Source: Campylobacterales bacterium (GTDB taxonomy: Bacteria > Campylobacterota > Campylobacteria > Campylobacterales > Arcobacteraceae). Taken from it: DNA of 7,516 nucleotides. Below, in pieces: positions 1 through 5,971 of the stretch. The number at the start of each line of letters is the position of its first letter. The stretch's first letter is position 1. The position numbers and the translations under genes were made by a program. The stretch covers positions 1-7,516 of the forward strand of contig JAMOPZ010000417.1 in the NCBI GenBank assembly GCA_027064245.1, given 5' to 3'. A model generated the notes under the pieces. It did no database searches. It was given only the letters and a program-made list of their open reading frames with translations, and had not been told where the DNA came from.

Positions 1-2472
1 TCTTACAACTTTATCTGTATTATCTTTTTCTAGTGTTAAAAGTGCTGCCATAAACTCTGCTGGATAGTAGTTTTTTAAATATGAGGTATAAAATGTAACC
101 ATAGCATATGCAGCACTATGAGATTTATTAAACCCATATCCAGCAAATTTTACAATCAAATCAAACAGCTCTTCGCAATGCTCTTTTTTATACCCTTTTT
201 TTACACCACCAACAGCAAATTCACCTTTTAGTCTATCCATCTCCTCTTTGATCTTTTTACCCATAGCTCTTCGTACTAAATCGGCTCCACCTAAAGAAAA
301 ACCACCTATAGTTTGTACTATTTGCATAACTTGTTCTTGATAAACAATCACTCCATAAGTTGGCTCTAATATTGGTTTTAAAGGTTCTGTAAACTCATCA
401 TAAAAATAGTTTATCTCTTCTCTTCCATGCTTTCTATCTATAAAATCATCAAGCATACCAGACTCCATAGGTCCTGGTCTATATAGAGCTAATACAGCTA
501 TAATATCCTCAAAATTAGATGGCTTTAGTCTTCTACAAAGATCTTGCATACCACTAGATTCTATTTGAAATAATCCTATTGTATGACCTGTGCAAATTAG
601 ATCATAAACTTTTTTATCATTTACATCTTGTTCTATAAAGTTTATCCGTTTACCATGCCTTTTTTCTATTAATTGTAATGCCCCTTCAATTACAGTAAGA
701 GTTTTTAAACCTAAAAAGTCAAATTTGATTAGATCGACATCCTCCACATACTTTCCATTATATTGAGTAGCTATAGTATCAAGTCCACTTGGCTTAAAAA
801 GTGGTGTTTTATTCCATAATGGATCATTTGATATTACCACTCCTGCTGCATGGGTTCCTGCATTTCGATTTAGTCCCTCTAATGCTATTGCATACTCCCA
901 TACTCGTGCAGCATCTTTATCTGAGTCTATTAACTCTTTTATTTTTGGTTCTTTCTCAAAAGATTTTTCTAAATTAATCCCTAATTCATCTGGTATTAGC
1001 TTTGCAAAAGCATCTGCTTTTGATAAAGGATAGTCAAGAACTCTACTTACATCACGAAGAACCCCTTTTGCTAACAATTTACCAAAAGTGATAATCTGAG
1101 CTACATTTTCTCTACCATATTTTCTTACAACATAGTCTATAACCTCTTGTCGCCTTGCTTGACAAAAATCCATATCAATATCTGGCATAGATACTCGCTC
1201 AGGATTTAGAAATCTCTCAAAAAGTAATCCATAAGGAATAGGATCAATATCTGTAATTTTTAAAGAAAATGCTACTAAACTTCCAGCAGCACTTCCCCTT
1301 CCAGGTCCCACTGGTACCCCTATAGATTTACCATATGCTACAAAATCCCAAACTATTAGCATATATCCTGGAAATTTCATATTATTTATAATATCTATCT
1401 CTACTTGAAGTCTATCTTTATACTCTTGATGTTTTGATGGATCTACTATTTTAAGTCGTTCATCAAGTCCCAGCCAACACTCATGTATAAAAAGAACCTT
1501 ATCATTTTCCAAGCTATATTCAAGTTCAGGTTCTGGTAATTGCAAGTTATGAACAGCTGCTTTTTCTCTAGTAAATTTAAAGTTTGGCGGAGTTGGATTT
1601 CCTAATTTTATCTCTAGATTACATTTATCAACTATCTCTTGAGTATTTGCTACAGCTTCAGGGATATCTGCATAAAGTCTAGCTATTTCTTGTGGAGATT
1701 TTACATAAAACTCATGTACACTATGTTTAAGTCTATTTGGATCATCATAAAGTTTATTCATAGCTATACACATAAAAGCCTCATGAGCTTGGGCATCTTT
1801 TGCATTTGTATAGTGAGTATCATTTGTTGCAATTATTTTTATACCTGTTTCTAGGCTTAATTGAATAATTTGTTTATCTATATAGTGTTGATCTACTATC
1901 CCATGACGCATAATCTCAAGATAAAAATCATCACCAAATATCTCTTTATACTCTAGGGCTATTTTTTTTGCTTCTTCATACCCTTTTGCACCATTTTTAA
2001 TATTTCTTTCATTATTTAAATTAAGATGCCAATTTATCTCCCCTTGTAAACAAGCAGCACTACATACTAATCCTTCACAATTCTCTTTTAAAAGCTTTTT
2101 ATTGATCCTTGGGTAATAGTAAAATCCATGCATATAAGCTTGAGATGAAAGAAACATAAGATTTTTATACCCTATATCATTTTTTGCAAATAAACATAGA
2201 TGAAATCTTTGTTTGGTTGATTTATCACCTATATCCTCACTATTGTGTAGATATGCTTCTATACCAATAATAGGTTTTATCCCATTTTTTTTCATCTCAT
2301 TATAAAATGTAATAGTACCAAACATATTACCATGATCTGTCATAGCAACACTATTCATACCTAACTCTTTTACTTTTTTAGCTAATGCTGGTATTTTATT
2401 TGCACCATCTAGCATAGAAAACTCAGTATGAAGATGTAAATGGGTAAATTTTGATAATAGATTTTTACTCAT
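1..2472 (-). CDS. dnaE: DNA polymerase III alpha subunit (replicative polymerase), 3' end cut off by the window
   Basis: This is the catalytic subunit of the replicative DNA polymerase holoenzyme. From ATG at 2472 the frame stays open to position 1, giving 824 codons of a protein that is usually about 1150-1200 residues. The C-terminal clamp-binding and OB-fold parts are therefore outside the window. The N-terminal PHP domain begins with HLHLHTEFSMLDG (residues 11-23) and keeps a full set of likely metal ligands: H13, H15, D22, H47, E72, H91, C141, D218 and H220. The polymerase core shows GPGRGSAAGS (389-398), the catalytic pair D431/D433 in PDIDMDF, and the third aspartate D585 in IKFDFLG. 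These sit a constant 30 residues after E. coli D401, D403 and D555. The start overlaps the hepT stop by 8 nt, and only a weak GAAGA (2484-2488) lies upstream, so translation is probably coupled. No frameshift or internal stop is seen. The identity is very secure. Confidence 0.97.
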   Translation of the reverse strand, partial: MSKNLLSKFTHLHLHTEFSMLDGANKIPALAKKVKELGMNSVAMTDHGNMFGTITFYNEMKKNGIKPIIGIEAYLHNSEDIGDKSTKQRFHLCLFAKNDIGYKNLMFLSSQAYMHGFYYYPRINKKLLKENCEGLVCSAACLQGEINWHLNLNNERNIKNGAKGYEEAKKIALEYKEIFGDDFYLEIMRHGIVDQHYIDKQIIQLSLETGIKIIATNDTHYTNAKDAQAHEAFMCIAMNKLYDDPNRLKHSVHEFYVKSPQEIARLYADIPEAVANTQEIVDKCNLEIKLGNPTPPNFKFTREKAAVHNLQLPEPELEYSLENDKVLFIHECWLGLDERLKIVDPSKHQEYKDRLQVEIDIINNMKFPGYMLIVWDFVAYGKSIGVPVGPGRGSAAGSLVAFSLKITDIDPIPYGLLFERFLNPERVSMPDIDMDFCQARRQEVIDYVVRKYGRENVAQIITFGKLLAKGVLRDVSRVLDYPLSKADAFAKLIPDELGINLEKSFEKEPKIKELIDSDKDAARVWEYAIALEGLNRNAGTHAAGVVISNDPLWNKTPLFKPSGLDTIATQYNGKYVEDVDLIKFDFLGLKTLTVIEGALQLIEKRHGKRINFIEQDVNDKKVYDLICTGHTIGLFQIESSGMQDLCRRLKPSNFEDIIAVLALYRPGPMESGMLDDFIDRKHGREEINYFYDEFTEPLKPILEPTYGVIVYQEQVMQIVQTIGGFSLGGADLVRRAMGKKIKEEMDRLKGEFAVGGVKKGYKKEHCEELFDLIVKFAGYGFNKSHSAAYAMVTFYTSYLKNYYPAEFMAALLTLEKDNTDKVVR

Positions 2473-2812
2473 TATTTTTTATATCTTCTATTATAATTTT
2501 TAAATTTGGAATATGCACTCGTACCATATTTTCAATAAGTGCCAAATCAACACCCTCATAATCATGCACAATATAATTCCTAGTATAATATGCACCATCT
2601 AAATCATTTTGTAACTTATACTTTTGAATAATTTCTATAGGTAATTTCTTTAATGTTTCCCCTATTTGAGATATAGCCATTAAAATAGCCATTTGCCCCT
2701 CAAAATCTTCTAAAGCTTTAACAATACCTTTATGTCTTTTTGTAATTTTTTCTATATTATCACACATTAGAATTATAAAATCTAATTTAGCACTCAATGA
2801 TATTTTAGACAT
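2465..2812 (-). CDS. hepT: HepT-like HEPN (DUF86) ribonuclease toxin of a type VII toxin-antitoxin module
   Basis: This small, mostly helical 115-residue protein matches the HEPN/DUF86 family. It carries the diagnostic RX4HXY motif as RNYIVHDY: R78, H83 and Y85. In characterised HepT proteins the Arg and His form the RNase active site at a dimer interface, and the Tyr is AMPylated by the partner MntA, which blocks the RNase. HepT of a cyanobacterium has been reported to trim tRNA 3' ends; the target here is unknown. The start is well supported by AAAGGA (2821-2826) 8 nt upstream. The ATG overlaps the mntA stop by 8 nt (ATGTCTAA), and the stop overlaps the dnaE start by 8 nt (ATGAGTAA). All key residues are present, so the gene looks intact rather than decayed. 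Toxin activity is inferred from the family and the adjacent antitoxin. Confidence 0.9.
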   Translation of the reverse strand: MSKISLSAKLDFIILMCDNIEKITKRHKGIVKALEDFEGQMAILMAISQIGETLKKLPIEIIQKYKLQNDLDGAYYTRNYIVHDYEGVDLALIENMVRVHIPNLKIIIEDIKNNE

Positions 2813-3119
2813 ATATAATATCCTTTAAAATATAGTGTTTACCTACTAAAGTAAGATTATTTTTTGGTGCAAAATCTACTTTTAATTTTAATTCATTTGA
2901 TACAATTTGTTTTATCTCATCAAGTTTTTTAAATCCTATAAAACCTTGATATTTTTTAAAAAATTTGTCCTCAAGATGATATAAAATATCTATATCACTA
3001 TCATCTTTTGCATCTCCTCTTGCATACGAACCAAAAACACCATCTAAAATAACTCCATCATCTTTTAACTTATCATTAATTTTTATAATCTTGGATTTTA
3101 AAGTTTCAAGATTATACAT
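2805..3119 (-). CDS. mntA: MntA-like minimal nucleotidyltransferase, AMPylating antitoxin to HepT
   Basis: This 104-residue protein of the minimal nucleotidyltransferase (pol-beta/MNT) fold has the motif GSX10DXD: G30-S31, then ten residues, then D42-I-D44. A likely third metal-binding aspartate is D82 in KVDFAP. In characterised pairs MntA transfers AMP groups from ATP to a tyrosine of HepT next to the RNase motif, which silences the toxin enzymatically (type VII TA). The order antitoxin then toxin and the 8-nt overlap with hepT are typical. The ATG follows the TAA of the upstream decarboxylase gene by a single nucleotide and has no well-placed Shine-Dalgarno: the only G-rich stretch, GGGG, lies about 11 nt upstream. 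Translation therefore probably depends on reinitiation from that gene. All catalytic positions appear intact. An unrelated MNT substrate is possible, but the HEPN partner makes the TA role the best reading. Confidence 0.9.
   Translation of the reverse strand: MYNLETLKSKIIKINDKLKDDGVILDGVFGSYARGDAKDDSDIDILYHLEDKFFKKYQGFIGFKKLDEIKQIVSNELKLKVDFAPKNNLTLVGKHYILKDIIYV
2821..2826 (-). promoter_or_regulatory. Ribosome binding site of hepT, inside the 3' end of mntA
   Basis: AAAGGA on the minus strand lies 8 nt before the hepT ATG at 2812 and within the last codons of mntA. It is the clearest Shine-Dalgarno in the mntA-hepT-dnaE stretch. The toxin thus appears to have its own good initiation site, while mntA and dnaE seem to rely more on coupling. 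Confidence 0.65.
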
Positions 3120-3120
3120 T

Positions 3121-4935
3121 TTATAAAATACCCCATCTTTTTATAAAATCATCATCTATATCTATAATATTTTTTTCTTTTAAACTACCTATTACCTCTT
3201 TTGTACACACTACATCATCGGGCCATCTTCTTTTAAAGTTATCTAAAATATTTTTATTTGTAGCATCAACAGCTACTGTATTATCAAAAAGATATATATC
3301 TCTATTACTATCTATATTATTTACTACTCTCCATACTAACATATAAGGGTTATCTAAAGAGTTATTTTTTATATCTACAATTACTAATATTTTTATATGA
3401 TTAAAAAGTGGTTTTAACTCATCTATTAAACTTTTTTGATTTCGTATTTTTTCTACACCTATTACAACTATAGGGTTTGAGGTATCTTTATAATATTGTT
3501 TTAACTCTTTTATCTCACTTGAAATATTTTGCATTTTAGATAATAAATTATCATCATCTAATATAGTGATATTTAGATCTTCAATTTTATCATCTGTACA
3601 ATCAACCCCTAGCTTTCCACCCATTGCAAATTTTGGGCTACTATGATCAAGAGCATCTACTACACCTTTAGTTATAAGAAGATTATCTATATGAAATCTA
3701 TTTAAAATATATGGAATTATCTCTTTACTTTCAAGTTCTGGTGCATCTTGGTTTACAAAAATAGCATGTTTTACAAAACTCATCTGCCCTACTCCCCAAA
3801 AAGCATGCATAACTTGTTGTGCATGTCCTGGATATAGTGTTTTTATTTTTGCTAAAATTAGGTTATGAAATACTCCATTTTCAGGCATATAATAATCAAT
3901 CAAATCTGGAGCAGTAGTTTTAAGTAATGGCAAAAATATTCGCTCCGTTGCATACCCCATATATTTATCTTCTAAAAGTGGTTTCCCTACAACAGTAGCT
4001 GCAAAAACTGGATTTTTCTTTTGTGTAATGGCACTTACTTCTAAATACGGATACTCCTCTTCTAGTGTATAGTACCCCGTATGATCACCAAATGGACCCT
4101 CTATTTTTAGATTTTGCACATCTACAAACCCCTCTATTACATAGTCCACATCATGAGGTACATATATATTATTTGTTATAGATTTTACTAACTTTGCTGG
4201 CTCTTTTTTTGCAAATCCATATAAAAGAAGTTCAAATACCCCTATAGGAAGTGGAGCTTGACCACACCATATATACATAGGATCCCCACCAATTCCAATA
4301 GATACAGGCATCTTTTTGCCAGCTTTTTTATACTCATGAAAAAAGTGATTACTATCTTTGTGTATTTGCCAATGCATCCCTAAAGTATAATCATCATAAA
4401 CTTGAAGTCTATACATTCCAAGATTGTGCATAGAGCCATCTAAAGAGGTAGTATATACCTGCCCCATAGTTATAAATGGACCTCCATCTTGCTCCCAAGT
4501 TGTAAGAATAGGAAGATCACTTAATTTTGCATCTTTACCTAACTTTATTATCTCTTGAGACTCACCACGACCATTTAATCGTTTTGGAAAAATATTTTTA
4601 AGATTAAAAAGATCTGTTGCCATAGAGAGTTTTCCCATAAAATCTTTAGGAGGCTTCATTTTAAGCAACCCTTGAATTTCAGATGCAATATTTTCTATAT
4701 CTCCAATAAAAAGTTCTACTGCTTTTGGTGAACAAAATATATTCATTAAAACTGGTTCTTTAAACTTTTTATTATTTTTCTTATCAACTGTATTTGTAAA
4801 AAGCAATGCTTTGCTATTTTTTTGTTTTACCTCTATATATGCAATATGAGGAATCTCAAGATATATATCTAACTCTTGATCTATAATTTTTAATAAATTA
4901 TTTTTTTTTAATAACTCTATAATTTTATTTTGCAC
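3121..4935 (-). CDS. UbiD-family decarboxylase, probable menaquinone biosynthesis decarboxylase
   Basis: This 604-residue cytoplasmic enzyme belongs to the UbiD family, whose members use prenylated FMN (supplied by a UbiX-type prenyltransferase) for reversible decarboxylation. Expected catalytic residues are visible: R176 in MYRLQV, and E279 and D284 in EGPFGDHTGYY, matching the Arg/Glu/acidic trio of UbiD and Fdc1. Further family blocks are DGGPFITMG (150-158) and a UbiD-like C-terminal half containing ERIFLPLLK, YPGHAQQVM and GGKLGVDCT. At about 600 residues it is longer than E. coli UbiD (about 500) and resembles the SCO4490-type decarboxylases assigned to the futalosine route to menaquinone. 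I infer that role because Campylobacterota respire with menaquinone and use that route; the substrate cannot be read from sequence. The start is GTG with AAAGGT 6 nt upstream, and an in-frame TAA two codons before it rules out a longer form. It follows era by 15 nt and precedes mntA by 1 nt. Confidence 0.9.
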   Translation of the reverse strand: MQNKIIELLKKNNLLKIIDQELDIYLEIPHIAYIEVKQKNSKALLFTNTVDKKNNKKFKEPVLMNIFCSPKAVELFIGDIENIASEIQGLLKMKPPKDFMGKLSMATDLFNLKNIFPKRLNGRGESQEIIKLGKDAKLSDLPILTTWEQDGGPFITMGQVYTTSLDGSMHNLGMYRLQVYDDYTLGMHWQIHKDSNHFFHEYKKAGKKMPVSIGIGGDPMYIWCGQAPLPIGVFELLLYGFAKKEPAKLVKSITNNIYVPHDVDYVIEGFVDVQNLKIEGPFGDHTGYYTLEEEYPYLEVSAITQKKNPVFAATVVGKPLLEDKYMGYATERIFLPLLKTTAPDLIDYYMPENGVFHNLILAKIKTLYPGHAQQVMHAFWGVGQMSFVKHAIFVNQDAPELESKEIIPYILNRFHIDNLLITKGVVDALDHSSPKFAMGGKLGVDCTDDKIEDLNITILDDDNLLSKMQNISSEIKELKQYYKDTSNPIVVIGVEKIRNQKSLIDELKPLFNHIKILVIVDIKNNSLDNPYMLVWRVVNNIDSNRDIYLFDNTVAVDATNKNILDNFKRRWPDDVVCTKEVIGSLKEKNIIDIDDDFIKRWGIL

Positions 4936-4941
4936 TTTTTA

Positions 4942-4947
4942 ACCTTT
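4942..4947 (-). promoter_or_regulatory. Ribosome binding site that decides the GTG start of the UbiD-family gene
   Basis: AAAGGT on the minus strand lies 6 nt before the GTG at 4935-4933. No in-frame ATG is available upstream because a TAA lies two codons before the GTG, and the next in-frame ATG is more than 60 codons into the conserved N-terminal region. This supports the GTG start. Confidence 0.7.
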
Positions 4948-4950
4948 ATA

Positions 4951-5847
4951 TTATATAAAATCATACCCAAGCTCTTTTAAAGCTGTTTTATTTTTTGTCC
5001 AACCTTTTTTTACAGATACAAAAAGTTCAAGATAAACTTTTTTATATGTTAATTCCTCTATCTTTCTTCTAGCACACTGCCCTATTCTTTTTATAGCTGT
5101 TGCATTTTTACCTATGATCATCCCTTTTTGTGTAGATTTCTCTACTACAATTGTAGCTTTAATCACATCTATATTTGGTTTTTCTTGTACTTTATTTATA
5201 AGGACATCTGTTTCATAAGGTATCTCATCACTAATATTATCAAAAATAGCCTCTCTAATAAACTCTTTGTATATCTCTCTTAAATGAGAAGTGGTAATAA
5301 TCTCAGTATCATATAAAGGTGGAGAAATAGGAAGATGTTTTACAACCTCATCTAAAATAATATGTTGTTTTGCACCTTTTTTAATAGATACAGGGATAAT
5401 TGTTTTATATTGATCCTCAAATTCACTATATTCATCTAGTTTATCTAAAAGTTCATTTTTAGAAACAAAATCACTTTTTGAAAGTAATACTATGTGCGGA
5501 GTATTTTTTTTATTTTGTACTAAAAACTCTTTATAATATTTTATCTGATCTGTAACAGGAGCCAGATAAAGTATAAGATCACAATCACCTATAGCTTTTA
5601 ATGCCTCATCTAGCATATATTGATTTATAAGCTTCTCTTTTTTATGTAACCCTGGAGTATCTACAAAAACTATCTGATCTTGATTGTGCATCACTATTGT
5701 ATTTGATCTTTTTCTTGTAGCATTTGCTTTATGAGAAACCATATTTATTTTTTGACCGACAAGCCAATTTAAAAGCGAACTTTTACCTGCATTTGGGCGA
5801 CCAACTGTCGCTACGAAACCACATTTTGTATCTATATTTTTATTCAT
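4951..5847 (-). CDS. era: GTPase Era, 16S rRNA-binding ribosome assembly factor
   Basis: Era binds the 3' end of 16S rRNA during maturation of the small ribosomal subunit and is usually essential. The 298-residue length is normal. The GTPase domain shows G1 GRPNAGKSS (16-24), a G2 threonine T44 in KANATRK, G3 DTPG (63-66), a G4 written SKSD (123-126) rather than NKxD, and a G5 near S155 (SIK instead of SAK). The SKxD form resembles the LSKID I recall from Helicobacter Era and looks lineage-specific. The C-terminal KH domain includes EIPYETDV and an RNA-binding loop GKNA (246-249), where most Era proteins have GKxG, followed by IKRIG. In-frame stops limit extension of the ATG start, and the spacing to the GTPase domain is normal. 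It is the first gene of the cluster, behind the acnB terminator, and the downstream decarboxylase begins 15 nt after its stop. Confidence 0.97.
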   Translation of the reverse strand: MNKNIDTKCGFVATVGRPNAGKSSLLNWLVGQKINMVSHKANATRKRSNTIVMHNQDQIVFVDTPGLHKKEKLINQYMLDEALKAIGDCDLILYLAPVTDQIKYYKEFLVQNKKNTPHIVLLSKSDFVSKNELLDKLDEYSEFEDQYKTIIPVSIKKGAKQHIILDEVVKHLPISPPLYDTEIITTSHLREIYKEFIREAIFDNISDEIPYETDVLINKVQEKPNIDVIKATIVVEKSTQKGMIIGKNATAIKRIGQCARRKIEELTYKKVYLELFVSVKKGWTKNKTALKELGYDFI

Positions 5848-5874
5848 AGAAACATTGTATCTTATCTCAGTTTA

Positions 5875-5901
5875 ATTCTATATTATGAGATCACTGCACA
5901 A
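5875..5901 (-). promoter_or_regulatory. Candidate sigma-70 type promoter for the era operon
   Basis: Because the acnB terminator lies just upstream, the era operon needs a promoter within about 55 nt of its ATG. On the minus strand a TAGAAT box (5880-5875) resembles a -10 element, with TTGTGC (5901-5896) as a poor -35 at a short 15-nt spacing. This would give a leader of roughly 20-25 nt. A competing -10 is TACAAT (5859-5854), only 6 nt from the ATG, which would give a nearly leaderless mRNA. Campylobacterota promoters often lack a clear -35, so the choice is uncertain. No strong Shine-Dalgarno is seen before era. Confidence 0.35.
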
Positions 5902-5903
5902 TT

Positions 5904-5943
5904 AAAAAAGCCATCTAAAGATACAATATCTTTAGATGGCTTT
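5904..5943 (-). terminator. Intrinsic terminator of acnB
   Basis: A perfect 17-bp inverted repeat (arms 5907-5923 and 5927-5943) is closed by a 3-nt loop (5924-5926). Read on the minus strand it ends in a run of six T (5909-5904), three of them inside the stem, followed by an AT-rich tail. It lies 28 nt after the acnB stop and before the era promoter region, exactly where a Rho-independent terminator should be. On the plus strand the stem is followed only by TTTAT, so it would work less well in that direction, and no plus-strand gene needs it. Confidence 0.93.
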
Positions 5944-5971
5944 ATAGTTTTATAACTAATTTAGATATATA

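Noticed and set aside
1639..1854. Plus-strand open frame of 71 codons
   Set aside because: It is antisense to the clearly conserved PHP-domain region of dnaE. The hydrophobic Cys/Ile/Phe-rich translation is what reversed AT-rich coding DNA gives, and it resembles no family.
2465..3119. mntA-hepT pair as a wholly new defence or regulatory system
   Set aside because: Both proteins carry the diagnostic motifs of the known HEPN/MNT type VII module. Only the genomic setting, not the protein pair, looks unusual.
5907..5943. Perfect 17-bp inverted repeat considered as a small RNA, operator or attachment site
   Set aside because: The 3-nt loop, the T run on the minus strand and the position just after the acnB stop are fully explained by a Rho-independent terminator.
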